Below the pieces are notes generated by a model, which had not been told where the DNA came from, did no database searches, and worked only from the letters and a program-made list of their open reading frames with translations. The position numbers and the translations under genes are program-made. Of a stretch of DNA of 28,128 nt, positions 1 to 7,617 are shown one piece after another. Position 1 is the first letter of the stretch, and every line of letters starts with the position of its first letter. Location of the stretch: the NCBI RefSeq assembly GCF_937880195.1, contig NZ_CALFLA010000101.1:1-28128 (forward strand), read 5' to 3'. The stretch is from an uncultured Blautia sp. (GTDB lineage Bacteria > Bacillota > Clostridia > Lachnospirales > Lachnospiraceae).

Positions 1-31
1 AAAAGAAGGCGCTGAATTACTCAGCGTCTTC
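1..31 (-). terminator. Rho-independent terminator overlapping the end of the acidic protein gene
   Basis: On the minus strand GAAG-A-CGCTGA, loop GTAAT, then TCAGCG-C-CTTC is followed by TTTT. The 10-bp stem has a single mismatch. The stop codon of the upstream gene (17-19) lies inside the loop, so the terminator uses the last codons. It would end the long sigH/cysS operon or a shorter transcript. Confidence 0.75.
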
Positions 32-370
32 CTCTTTTTCTTCCTGAATTTCTTCTGCCGGTGCTTCTTCTGTTTCTCCGGCCTCTTCCGCCGCCTCTTC
101 AGTTTCTTCTGTCTCTGGCATAGGTTCTTCTACGGATTCTTCTACAGGTTCTTCTGTTTCTTCCCAGGATACAAAAGCCTCAGCTTCTTCCTTTTTCTCT
201 GTTTCTTCCTGAGGCTCCTCTGGAAATTCAAAATCGTCAAAGTCCTCGTCAAAATCCTCAAATTCTTTAACTTTTTTGCTCTTAACCACCATTGCTGCAA
301 TAGCGCCAGCCGCTGCTGCCGCCGCTGCGCCTACTGCTACTAATCCCCAATACTTATTCATTTTTGCCAT
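17..370 (-). CDS. Small membrane-anchored, highly acidic protein of unknown function
   Basis: Function unknown. The 117-residue product starts with a short basic stretch (MAKMNKYWG), then one Ala/Gly-rich hydrophobic segment at about residues 9-29, then VKSKKVK, the expected positive-inside flank of a single-pass anchor. From about residue 35 the rest is almost entirely Glu/Asp with interspersed Thr, Pro and Ala, so it is probably disordered and exposed. The start is supported by AAAGGAG nine bases upstream. It lies 81 bp downstream of sigH on the same strand and ends inside a terminator, so it is the last gene of that cluster. The low-complexity tail makes homology-based naming unsafe. Confidence 0.7.
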   Translation of the reverse strand: MAKMNKYWGLVAVGAAAAAAAGAIAAMVVKSKKVKEFEDFDEDFDDFEFPEEPQEETEKKEEAEAFVSWEETEEPVEESVEEPMPETEETEEAAEEAGETEEAPAEEIQEEKEEDAE

Positions 371-451
371 AATATACTGCTCCTTTCATTTCCGGCTACA
401 GGGCCGTCATGATCTTACCAAAAGTAATCTGTTTCTATTGTACTACTTTCT

Positions 452-1066
452 CTAAAAAAAAGAAAGGGGTATCTCATTTTTGGATTTTTTGATATAATCC
501 CGAATCTTCCCGCGAATACGCTGAAGAGCGTTATCAATAGACTTTGACTGCTTATTCATAAGCTCTGCAATCTGTACATAGCTGTACCCTTTCAGGTAAT
601 AATCAAGAACCTTGTTTTCCATTGGACTTAAGGTTTGGCTGATCTGTTTTTCCAGAGATCCTGTATTTTCTCTGTCTATGATCAGCGCCTCTGGATTTTC
701 AGACCAAAGCCCCTCCAGGCTCCCTGTCTCTGCTTCCTCGCTTAAAGAAACATAGGAATTAAGGGGAATATGTTTCTGTCTGGTAGAATTCTTTACCGCA
801 CTGTAAAGCTGACGCTCTATACATAGAGAAGCGAATGTCTGAAAAGACGCTTCTCTGTCCGGGCGATAATCCTGAACTGCTTTAAAAAGTCCAATCATCC
901 CCTCCTGGATCAGATCATCCGTATCTCCCCCGATCAAATACATTGCCCTGGCTTTTTTGCGTACAAGACCTTTATATTTTTCCATAAGATAATCGGAAAT
1001 TTCTGTTTCTCCGCCCCGAAGTCTTTCAATCAGCTGCTCATCGCTGAACTGTCCGTAACAGTCCAT
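452..1066 (-). CDS. sigH: RNA polymerase sigma factor, SigH type
   Basis: A 204-residue sigma-70-family factor. Region 2 is visible at residues 10-95, including the core-binding stretch DDLIQEGMIGLF (50-61) and the -10-recognition part PDREASFQTFASLCIERQL. Region 4 is a helix-turn-helix near the C-terminus (SYVQIAELMNKQSKSIDNAL, about residues 157-176). Length and sequence fit SigH, which in Bacillus and Clostridia starts the transition to sporulation by transcribing genes such as spo0A and spoIIA. The start is set by GGAGGAAGT directly before ATG. It follows rlmB by 20 bp in the cysS–mrnC–rlmB–sigH order that is common in Firmicutes. SigH is certain at the level of subfamily; its role in this host is inferred. 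Confidence 0.9.
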   Translation of the reverse strand: MDCYGQFSDEQLIERLRGGETEISDYLMEKYKGLVRKKARAMYLIGGDTDDLIQEGMIGLFKAVQDYRPDREASFQTFASLCIERQLYSAVKNSTRQKHIPLNSYVSLSEEAETGSLEGLWSENPEALIIDRENTGSLEKQISQTLSPMENKVLDYYLKGYSYVQIAELMNKQSKSIDNALQRIRGKIRDYIKKSKNEIPLSFF

Positions 1067-1086
1067 ACTTCCTCCGTTTTCTAACT

Positions 1087-1824
1087 CTATTTTGCATTCA
1101 GCCTCTGGCGCAGGATCTCATAAGCCAAAACCCCTGCCGCCACTGACGCATTCAGAGAATCAATATCTCCCTTCATCGGAATGGAGGCTGTAAAATCACA
1201 GGCCTCACGGACAAGACGGCTGACGCCTTCTCCCTCATTTCCAATTACAAGACCTATAGGGCCTGTCAGATTTAATCTGTACATGGTTTCTCCTCCCATA
1301 TCTGCACAGACAAACCAGATCCCTTTTTCTTTCAGCTCTTCAATCGTACGGACAATGTTTGTCACCTTGGCTACCGGAGTATAGTTGATCGCTCCTGCCG
1401 AAGTTTTTGCCACAGTAGAAGTCAGACCTACAGAGCGTCTTTTGGGAATGATCACTCCATGAGCGCCCACAAGATTAGCGGTACGAATAATAGCGCCCAG
1501 ATTATGAGGATCTTCCACATTATCAAGAAGCACAAGGAAGGGAGGTTCCCCCTTTTCCTCTGCTCTTGCAAGAATTTCCTCTACTGTGGAATACTCATAA
1601 GCTGCCACCTGTGCGATCACGCCCTGATGGGCTCTTGTTTCACTTAACTGATCCAGTCTTTCTCTGGATACATAATTGATAATGGTATCTTTTTTGCGGG
1701 CCTCTCTTGCAATGGTACGGATTGGTCCATCCTGGCATCCATCCAGAATAAACAGCTTATCCACACATTTGCCGGAGCGGAACGCTTCCAGGACTGCGTT
1801 GCGTCCTTCAATCTGTTCACTCAT
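1087..1824 (-). CDS. rlmB: 23S rRNA (guanosine-2'-O-)-methyltransferase RlmB (TrmH/SpoU family)
   Basis: A 245-residue SPOUT methyltransferase expected to 2'-O-methylate a guanosine in the peptidyl-transferase region of 23S rRNA (G2251 in E. coli). The N-terminal substrate-binding domain begins EGRNAVLEAFRSG. The SPOUT knot carries all three motifs: motif 1 NVEDPHNLGAIIRTANLVGA (102-121), motif 2 GNEGEGVSRLV (about 194-204) and motif 3 IPMKGDIDSLNASVAAGVLA near the C-terminus. Its ATG overlaps the stop of mrnC by four bases and has GAGGAAG upstream. It is a useful in-window reference for the second SpoU-type gene at 23066-23892, whose motif 3 is broken. Confidence 0.93.
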   Translation of the reverse strand: MSEQIEGRNAVLEAFRSGKCVDKLFILDGCQDGPIRTIAREARKKDTIINYVSRERLDQLSETRAHQGVIAQVAAYEYSTVEEILARAEEKGEPPFLVLLDNVEDPHNLGAIIRTANLVGAHGVIIPKRRSVGLTSTVAKTSAGAINYTPVAKVTNIVRTIEELKEKGIWFVCADMGGETMYRLNLTGPIGLVIGNEGEGVSRLVREACDFTASIPMKGDIDSLNASVAAGVLAYEILRQRLNAK

Positions 1825-2246
1825 AATACTTCCTCCCCGATTCCCATGCGGATCAATGTTATCATCCGCGAATAGTCTTCCTTTAAATATAAGTAACCCA
1901 TTAAGGCCTCAAAACCAGTTGCTCGTCGGTAATCTGCCATAGTGGCGTTTTTGGCCATTGTAGGAGAATGAGCGTTTCTTCCACGACGGTAAACACTTAA
2001 TTCCTCCGGCGTCAGTTTTTCTTCAATAACTTCCATAATATCAGACTGGGCTGCCGCTTTTACAAGACTGCTGGCTTTTTTATGCAGCCGATTCACCGGA
2101 CAGTTGCCTTTTTTTACCAGAATGGTACGAATGATCAGCTCATAAACTCCATCGCCGATATATGCAAGTGTCAAAGGTGAATAGCTGCGGATATCCTGGT
2201 CCTTCAGTTCAAAAAGTTCCTTTAGTTCTTTTAAACTCGTTTCCAT
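1821..2246 (-). CDS. mrnC: Mini-ribonuclease III
   Basis: A 141-residue RNase III-like nuclease without a double-stranded-RNA-binding domain. In Bacillus, Mini-III matures the ends of 23S rRNA. The family signature LAYIGDGVYELIIRTIL (about residues 27-43) holds the catalytic acidic residues, and a second block, YRRATGFEALMGYLYL, lies near residues 106-121. The start overlaps the end of cysS by 16 bp, with AAGGAG four bases before the ATG, and the stop overlaps rlmB by 4 bp, so the three genes are probably translationally coupled. cysS–mrnC adjacency is a standard Firmicutes arrangement. Confidence 0.93.
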   Translation of the reverse strand: METSLKELKELFELKDQDIRSYSPLTLAYIGDGVYELIIRTILVKKGNCPVNRLHKKASSLVKAAAQSDIMEVIEEKLTPEELSVYRRGRNAHSPTMAKNATMADYRRATGFEALMGYLYLKEDYSRMITLIRMGIGEEVL

Positions 2247-3637
2247 TTTACTCCTTCACGGGTATCCTTAAGCTCGATTCCCATAGCAAGCAGTTTGTCT
2301 CTGATTTCGTCTGCCTTGGAAAAATCCCTTGCTTTTCTTGCAGCCTGACGTTCTTCGATGAGAGCTTCTACCTCTGAATCCAGGGCTTCCTCTTTTTTCA
2401 GTACGATCAGTCCCAGAACGTCGCAAAGTTTTACAAGCAGTTCCAGAAGACTTCCGGCAAAAGCGCTGCTGCTGGCTTCATTTACATTTGTGTTGGCAAA
2501 TTTAACCAGCTCAAAAACAGCTGCCAGCGCATCTGCTGTATTAAAGTCGTCATCCATAGCCCCTTCAAATTTCTCACGGAAAGCATCTGCTTCCTTAAGA
2601 AGAGCCTGTTCCGCCTCTGTCAACGCTTCTGTATTTGACGCCTTACGGTCGTTTAAACGGGTTGCGCTTTCAGTAATACGATCCAGAGAATTTTTTGCAG
2701 CTTCCATAAGTTCCCCGCTGAAGTTCAGCGGACTTCTGTAATGGGCGTTCAGCATAAAGAATCTCAAAACCTGCAGGTCGTACTGTTCGCTGATCTGACG
2801 GACCGTACGGAAGTTTCCAAGAGATTTTGACATTTTACGGTTGTCAATGTTCAAAAATCCATTGTGCATCCAGTATTTTGCAAAAGTCTTACCATTGCAG
2901 CATTCGCTCTGTGCAATTTCGTTTTCATGGTGAGGGAAGATCAGGTCTTCTCCCCCTGCATGAATATCAATTTCTTCTCCCAGATATTTTTTGGACATAA
3001 CAGAACATTCAATATGCCATCCCGGACGTCCGTCGCACCATGGAGAAGTCCAGTAAGGTTCTCCCTCTTTTTTCGGTTTCCAAAGAACAAAATCCATAGG
3101 GTCTTCTTTCTGTTCCTCGCCTGAAACCTGCAGGGAACGGAATCCTGACTGAAGATCGTCCAGATTTTTATGAGAAAGTTTACCGTATTCTTTAAAGTTC
3201 TTTACACGAAAATATACGGTTCCGTCAGCTGCCGGATAAGCATAGCCCTTATCAATAAGAGTCTGGATCATCTGAATCATTCCGTCTATTTCCTGAGTTG
3301 CCTGAGGATGGGTGGTAGCTGGCTTCACATTCATAGCAGCCATATCCTTTTTGCATTCTTCGATATATCTGCTTGATATTTCCTCTGCACTGACTCCTTC
3401 CTCAATGGCCTTTTTGATGATCTTATCATCCACATCTGTAAAGTTGGACACAAAATTCACTTCATAGCCTTTATATTCCATATAACGGCGTACCGTGTCA
3501 AAAATAATCATAGGACGTGCGTTTCCAATATGGATCAGGTTATAAACAGTAGGTCCGCAGACATACATGCTCACCTTTCCCTCTTCCAGGGGCACGAACT
3601 CCTCTTTTCTTCGTGACATGGTGTTAAAAAGTTTCAT
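2231..3637 (-). CDS. cysS: Cysteinyl-tRNA synthetase
   Basis: A 468-residue class I aminoacyl-tRNA synthetase that charges tRNA-Cys. It has the HIGH-type motif HIGN (36-39) and the KMSKS loop (268-272). The conserved zinc ligands are visible as C27 (in VCGPT), C211 (in HIECS), H236 and E240 (in HHENE). The C-terminal helical and anticodon-binding region is present and the length is normal. The start is backed by GGAGGAAAAGATT. It lies 43 bp after ispF. No T-box is present immediately upstream, unlike many amino-acid-controlled synthetase genes, so expression probably follows the operon promoter. Confidence 0.96.
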   Translation of the reverse strand: MKLFNTMSRRKEEFVPLEEGKVSMYVCGPTVYNLIHIGNARPMIIFDTVRRYMEYKGYEVNFVSNFTDVDDKIIKKAIEEGVSAEEISSRYIEECKKDMAAMNVKPATTHPQATQEIDGMIQMIQTLIDKGYAYPAADGTVYFRVKNFKEYGKLSHKNLDDLQSGFRSLQVSGEEQKEDPMDFVLWKPKKEGEPYWTSPWCDGRPGWHIECSVMSKKYLGEEIDIHAGGEDLIFPHHENEIAQSECCNGKTFAKYWMHNGFLNIDNRKMSKSLGNFRTVRQISEQYDLQVLRFFMLNAHYRSPLNFSGELMEAAKNSLDRITESATRLNDRKASNTEALTEAEQALLKEADAFREKFEGAMDDDFNTADALAAVFELVKFANTNVNEASSSAFAGSLLELLVKLCDVLGLIVLKKEEALDSEVEALIEERQAARKARDFSKADEIRDKLLAMGIELKDTREGVKWKRV

Positions 3638-3680
3638 AATCTTTTCCTCCGATTTTTATATTCCATCCGTTTCCGGTCTA

Positions 3681-4154
3681 TTATACTTCTTCAAGAAGGC
3701 ATACGGCCTGAGAAGCAATTCCTTCTTCCCTTCCGGTAAATCCCAGTCCTTCCTCTGTTGTCGCCTTAATATTTACTCTGTTTTCGGAAATTCCCATAGC
3801 CTCGGCAAGATTTTTTTTCATTTGAGGAATATGAGGCGCCATCTTCGGTTTCTGGGCGATGATCACCGCGTCTACATTTCCCACAGAAAAACCGCTGTCC
3901 TTAAGAAGTTCCATCACATGAGAAAGAAGCTTCAAACTGGAAATCCCCTTATAGGCAGGATCTGTGTCCGGAAAATGTTTTCCGATATCTCCAAGAGCCG
4001 CTGCCCCCAGAAGGGCGTCCATGACTGCATGGATTAGAACGTCTGCGTCAGAATGTCCCAGAAGTCCCTTTTCCCAGGGGATTTTTTCGCCGCCCAGGAT
4101 CAGATCCCGGTCTTTTGTCAGTTTATGTACGTCATATCCCATTCCAACTCTCAT
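3681..4154 (-). CDS. ispF: 2-C-methyl-D-erythritol 2,4-cyclodiphosphate synthase
   Basis: A 157-residue enzyme of the MEP isoprenoid pathway that cyclises CDP-ME 2-phosphate with release of CMP. The metal triad is visible as D8, H10 (MGYDVH) and H42 (LIHAVMDAL), followed by [11 protein letters not shown] and the C-terminal [17 protein letters not shown] block. I chose the second possible ATG (4154) rather than the one at 4160: AAAGGAG is only two bases from the first but well spaced from the second, and the triad then takes exactly the E. coli numbering. The start is two bases past the stop of the glycerol-1-phosphate dehydrogenase gene, so both are surely cotranscribed. Confidence 0.95.
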   Translation of the reverse strand: MRVGMGYDVHKLTKDRDLILGGEKIPWEKGLLGHSDADVLIHAVMDALLGAAALGDIGKHFPDTDPAYKGISSLKLLSHVMELLKDSGFSVGNVDAVIIAQKPKMAPHIPQMKKNLAEAMGISENRVNIKATTEEGLGFTGREEGIASQAVCLLEEV

Positions 4155-4156
4155 GG

Positions 4157-5428
4157 TCATTCTCCTTTCACATCCAAAAGCCTGCTGATCCTAAGGAAAC
4201 TTAAACGTCTTCTCACATAAGGCGCAAGGCGCAGGCTCAGTGGGATGATTTCTTCCTTCAGTCCAATATCGTAAACAGATTTTTTGCAGCCTGCAATCTT
4301 CAGCAGACGCAGCATTTCATTTTCATCTGGAAGTTCTTCAATAAGCTCTGCAATATCTGAAAGACTTTCAAAAAGTCTGGCCGGATCAATTTCAAGAAGA
4401 GGTTCTGGATCATTCTCTTTTTTGATCCCGTCAAGAAGTCCTTTTTTTCCAAAGGTTTCTTCAAGCAGCGCTTCCTGTGACTCGTAAGCTTTTACCTGGC
4501 AGAGGCCCTGTCGGATAGCCTGTGCAATACGTTTGTACTCTTTAAGAACAAGCATCATTCCTACAGAAACCTTTTCTCCATGAAGCGCATCCAAATGTCC
4601 GTTAATAACTTCCATTTCCCAAAGATGAGAAAGATGATGCTCCGCACAGGATGCCGGTCTGGAATTTCCCACCATCTGCATGGCAAGTCCGGAAAGGATC
4701 AGGGCATACATAAGAGTTTCACATGCCTCCGGCTGGCCTGCCGCCACGTCCTTTATGCAGGAATTTACAGTATGAAGGGCTTTTTCTTCCAGTTCTATGA
4801 TCTCACTGCAGATATATTCTCCAGTAAGCAGATGGGCGATCTTCCAGTCTGTGAGACAGATATATTTTCCCAAAAGATCCGAAACGCCGGAAGCCGTCAG
4901 CCTCTTTGGCGCACAGGCAAATATATCCGTATCCGCAAAGACTGCCACCGGAGCGGCAGCCGGAACTGTTTTTTTCAGCCCTTTCCAGGTCATTGCCGCA
5001 ACATTTGATACGAATCCGTCCACGCTGGCCGCAGTAGGAACAGAAACAAAGGGAACCTTATACTGGAAGGCCAGATAACGGCTGATATCATGAATGGTTC
5101 CGCTTCCTACTGCCAGAATAAGGTCAATATCCTCATCCATGTAATTCTCCACGATCTCCACTGCATGTTCGTCTGCATGAAGGTTTTCCGCATCCAGGGT
5201 CAATACCTGACACCTGTCATAAATATCCTCCATAACCTCTTCTGTGGCTTCCATGGTATTGGTATCACAGATCAGAAGCGGTGAAATATATTCCTTCAAA
5301 AAGCCGTCAGACATTGCTTCCTCCAGTTTCTTTACAGCGCCTGACTCAATAATGATTTCCTTTACTTCAATATGATGTTCTCTCCCGCACCTGCACGGTC
5401 GGCCAAAGTCATCCGTATCAACTCGCAT
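4157..5428 (-). CDS. egsA: sn-glycerol-1-phosphate dehydrogenase (AraM/EgsA family)
   Basis: A 423-residue member of the iron-dependent alcohol dehydrogenase/dehydroquinate synthase fold. It is expected to reduce dihydroxyacetone phosphate to sn-glycerol-1-phosphate, the glycerol stereoisomer of archaeal lipids. Visible marks are the nucleotide-binding GSGTIHD (108-114), [12 protein letters not shown] (131-142) and likely metal ligands D184 (SDLLGKY), H264/H265 ([10 protein letters not shown]) and H283 (ALHGEKV). The N-terminus has an unusual RPCRCGREH cysteine/histidine cluster. In Bacillus, AraM supplies G1P for a heptaprenylglyceryl phosphate whose role is not settled. It is the first gene of the operon and directly precedes ispF, an isoprenoid gene. 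Start: GGAGG ten bases upstream. A 3-dehydroquinate synthase is excluded by the AraM-type motifs. Confidence 0.88.
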   Translation of the reverse strand: MRVDTDDFGRPCRCGREHHIEVKEIIIESGAVKKLEEAMSDGFLKEYISPLLICDTNTMEATEEVMEDIYDRCQVLTLDAENLHADEHAVEIVENYMDEDIDLILAVGSGTIHDISRYLAFQYKVPFVSVPTAASVDGFVSNVAAMTWKGLKKTVPAAAPVAVFADTDIFACAPKRLTASGVSDLLGKYICLTDWKIAHLLTGEYICSEIIELEEKALHTVNSCIKDVAAGQPEACETLMYALILSGLAMQMVGNSRPASCAEHHLSHLWEMEVINGHLDALHGEKVSVGMMLVLKEYKRIAQAIRQGLCQVKAYESQEALLEETFGKKGLLDGIKKENDPEPLLEIDPARLFESLSDIAELIEELPDENEMLRLLKIAGCKKSVYDIGLKEEIIPLSLRLAPYVRRRLSFLRISRLLDVKGE

Positions 5429-5472
5429 TTATTTTATTCCTCCTGATTTCAGATATACTATTACAGTGTGAT

Positions 5473-5478
5473 ATTATA
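5473..5478 (-). promoter_or_regulatory. -10 element of the egsA–ispF–cysS operon promoter
   Basis: Minus-strand TATAAT lies about 45 bp before the egsA ATG and just after the ridA terminator. No good -35 is seen at 16-18 bp; the region there is only T-rich (TTTCTT). This is the only clear promoter element found ahead of the seven-gene cluster. Confidence 0.45.
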
Positions 5479-5492
5479 CATGATTTCTGCAC

Positions 5493-5530
5493 AAAAAGAA
5501 ACCCCCAGATATTTTTCTCTGAAGGTTTCC
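5493..5530 (-). terminator. Rho-independent terminator of ridA
   Basis: On the minus strand GAAACCTTCAGA pairs with TCTGGGGGTTTC (12 bp with two G-U pairs, loop of 8) and is followed by TTTTT. It sits between the ridA stop and the egsA promoter. Confidence 0.85.
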
Positions 5531-5536
5531 GTTTTC

Positions 5537-5563
5537 GCCGCTGTCTGCTTCCCGGGCAGCGGC
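5537..5563. repeat. GC-rich hairpin in the ridA 3' region
   Basis: GCCGCTG and CAGCGGC form a perfect 7-bp stem with a 13-nt loop. On the plus strand it is followed by CCGTTTTT, so it would work as a terminator for plus-strand transcription. On the minus strand it would be an extra hairpin before the true ridA terminator. Confidence 0.5.
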
Positions 5564-5582
5564 CCGTTTTTCCGTAAGTAAA

Positions 5583-5960
5583 TTATTCTCCGATTGCAGC
5601 GATCATTTCTACTTCGCAGAGAACGTTCTTTGGAAGTGTCTTCACTGCCACGCAGGAACGAGCAGGCTTATTTACGAAATATTTTGCATAAACTTCGTTA
5701 AACGCTGCAAAATCGCCCATATCTGCAAGGAAACAGGTTGTTTTTACTGCCTTTTCAAGGCTTGTACCAGCTTCTTCTGCTACAGCTACAAGATTTTTCA
5801 TTACCTGCTCTGCCTGTGCTTCGATCGTATCTCCCGCTACCTCTCCTGTTGCCGGATCTACTGGAATCTGGCCTGAGGTAAACAGAACTCCGTTTAAAAT
5901 AATTGCCTGGGAATAAGGTCCGATTGCTGCCGGAGCCTTGTCTGTATGTACTACGTTCAT
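5583..5960 (-). CDS. ridA: RidA family reactive-intermediate deaminase
   Basis: A 125-residue protein of the RidA/YjgF/YER057c family, which hydrolyses reactive enamine/imine intermediates (for example 2-aminoacrylate from serine or threonine dehydratases) to 2-oxo acids and ammonia. Family marks are IGPYSQAI (17-24), SGQIPVDPATGE (about 29-40) and the conserved arginine in ARSCVAVKTLPK (about 100-111), followed by CEVEMIAAI. Length is normal for the trimeric enzyme. It is a single-gene unit: a TTGACC/TACAAT promoter upstream and an intrinsic terminator downstream. Start: GGGAG nine bases before ATG. Confidence 0.93.
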   Translation of the reverse strand: MNVVHTDKAPAAIGPYSQAIILNGVLFTSGQIPVDPATGEVAGDTIEAQAEQVMKNLVAVAEEAGTSLEKAVKTTCFLADMGDFAAFNEVYAKYFVNKPARSCVAVKTLPKNVLCEVEMIAAIGE

Positions 5961-5992
5961 TTTAAAATCTCCCTTCGTTTTATTTTAATTTT

Positions 5993-6021
5993 ATTGTATA
6001 TCAAAAAATAATAAGGGTCAA
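5993..6021 (-). promoter_or_regulatory. ridA promoter
   Basis: Minus-strand -35 TTGACC (6016-6021) and -10 TACAAT (5993-5998) are separated by exactly 17 bp. The promoter is 33 bp upstream of the ridA ATG. Confidence 0.75.
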
Positions 6022-6046
6022 GAAATAATTTTGTATTTCCCGGAAA

Positions 6047-7495
6047 TCAAAGGTTCAGATAATAATAAACCGCCCCTGAAATCTTCCGTATATTTTCTAT
6101 GGCTGTGCTGCTGTTTTTGAAATCCTGAGACATCACACACAGGATATACGTAGCTTTCGGGCCGTACACAATCGCCATATCATGCTGATCCGCATCTGTT
6201 TCGCCTGTCTTATTGGCAATGGAAACTGCTGCGCTGATCCCGGAAGGGATCTTATATGTGTTCTTCTGATTCATCAGAAGCTCCAGCATTTCTTCGGAAG
6301 CCTCCCTGCTGACGCATTTTCCCAGATAAATGCTCTCCAGAAGCATTCCGCAGTCTTTTACAGTGGTGGTGTTGTGCTGTCCAAGGCTGAGTTTTGGCGA
6401 TGCTGACGGATGAAGGGTACTTTGATAAAGAGTATCTTCATATCCCTCCTTCTGGATAAAATCATTTACCAGCTCCGCTCCTTCCAGAAAATCATGTTTT
6501 TCTGAATGAAGCCGTCCCAGCTCGTTGCAGGATTCATTATCGCTGACAGTGATCATATTCCAGAGAAGATCCCCTACTTTTGCCTTCACCTTGTCGCTGT
6601 CCGGTTCCATTTTCATGAGTTGGGCCTCATGCTCCAGAATCTCATCCATATTTTCGTAAACAGAGGCCATTACAAAAGTCTTGATCAGGCTGGCTGAATA
6701 AAGGGGCGTATTGTTCAGAAGGATTTCTTCTTGTGTATCCAGGTTTTTCACATAAACGCTCCATGTTCCGTCGTAACCGGAGATCATGGATTCCAGCTGG
6801 AGCTGGAGATTTTTGATTCCCAGCTCCTCCGTTTCATAAATCCTTCCTGTTTCATCTACAGGAAGCCCCTCTGGAGTAATGCCCGCCTCCTGAACCAAAA
6901 CTCCGTCTGGCCCTCCAAAGTAATAAGTTCCACAAAACCTCTGTCCGTTAGAACTCATATCAAGCTCATGAAATCCCGGATCTGTTACCATACGGCCATA
7001 TTCATTAAAATAGTAATAGCCTTCATAATCTTTTTTATCCACTTTAAGCCCGGAAATATAACGTACCTGGGGAGCGGCCGAAAGACGCCCCAGATTATTC
7101 ACCATATAAAGACCGTCAAAGACGAACTTCTCTTCACTGTCCTCTTTTATATAGGTCAGGTCTTTCAGCGCTACTATATGGGCGTTCCCTGCTGCAAAAC
7201 GCCCTGTCTCATCATGGTAGTAAAAACCGTTCAGAACCGTCCCGTCAATCTCCATATGGTCAAAATAATGAACTGCAGGCGCTGTTTCTTTTGTTCCGTC
7301 TTCATTCAGACAGTAAAAGCCGTCGCTCTTTAAAAGGTATTTTCCAGATCTGTCTCTGATGGGCTTGACCTGCGCCTCCTCCACATAGGAAAATATATCT
7401 CCTGAGCCCGGGTCTGCCTGCACTGTTGTCGGTACTGCGGCCAGAACAGCAGCCACAAGTCCTATTGTAATCCGGTTTCGGATTCCAGTTTTCAT
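6047..7495 (-). CDS. Secreted serine hydrolase of the class A beta-lactamase fold with N-terminal cell-wall-binding-like repeats
   Basis: A 482-residue exported protein. A signal peptide is clear (MKTGIRNR basic start, hydrophobic stretch 9-26, likely cleavage after VQA). Residues about 50-220 hold five or six aromatic repeats of the form G-[FYL]-Y-x-x-[ND]-x-x-G-R (GFYCLNEDG, GFYYHDETGR, GLYMVNNLGR, GYYYFNEYGR, GTYYFGGPDG), resembling glucan/choline-binding repeats. The C-terminal half is a penicillin-recognising domain with S269-L-I-K272, SDN at 318-320 and KTG at 429-431. The class A general base motif (ExxLN, Glu166) is not seen; the equivalent stretch reads TLHPSA. The protein is therefore more likely a wall-associated hydrolase or peptidase-like enzyme than a working beta-lactamase. 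It has its own promoter. Confidence 0.82.
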   Translation of the reverse strand: MKTGIRNRITIGLVAAVLAAVPTTVQADPGSGDIFSYVEEAQVKPIRDRSGKYLLKSDGFYCLNEDGTKETAPAVHYFDHMEIDGTVLNGFYYHDETGRFAAGNAHIVALKDLTYIKEDSEEKFVFDGLYMVNNLGRLSAAPQVRYISGLKVDKKDYEGYYYFNEYGRMVTDPGFHELDMSSNGQRFCGTYYFGGPDGVLVQEAGITPEGLPVDETGRIYETEELGIKNLQLQLESMISGYDGTWSVYVKNLDTQEEILLNNTPLYSASLIKTFVMASVYENMDEILEHEAQLMKMEPDSDKVKAKVGDLLWNMITVSDNESCNELGRLHSEKHDFLEGAELVNDFIQKEGYEDTLYQSTLHPSASPKLSLGQHNTTTVKDCGMLLESIYLGKCVSREASEEMLELLMNQKNTYKIPSGISAAVSIANKTGETDADQHDMAIVYGPKATYILCVMSQDFKNSSTAIENIRKISGAVYYYLNL

Positions 7496-7589
7496 AAATT
7501 TCTCCTTTGTTTGTTATTCCTTATAAAGAAATCTGCAGTTCCAAGCTTCTTCTTTGCAAATATTATCTGTATGCAAAAAACTTTACTAC

Positions 7590-7617
7590 AGTATACCTGA
7601 AAATTCTCATATGTCAA
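7590..7617 (-). promoter_or_regulatory. Promoter of the serine hydrolase gene
   Basis: Minus-strand TTGACA (7612-7617) and TATACT (7590-7595) with a 16-bp spacer. The -35 hexamer overlaps the stop codon of the upstream helicase gene (7614-7616), so the two genes are packed but separately expressed. Confidence 0.8.
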
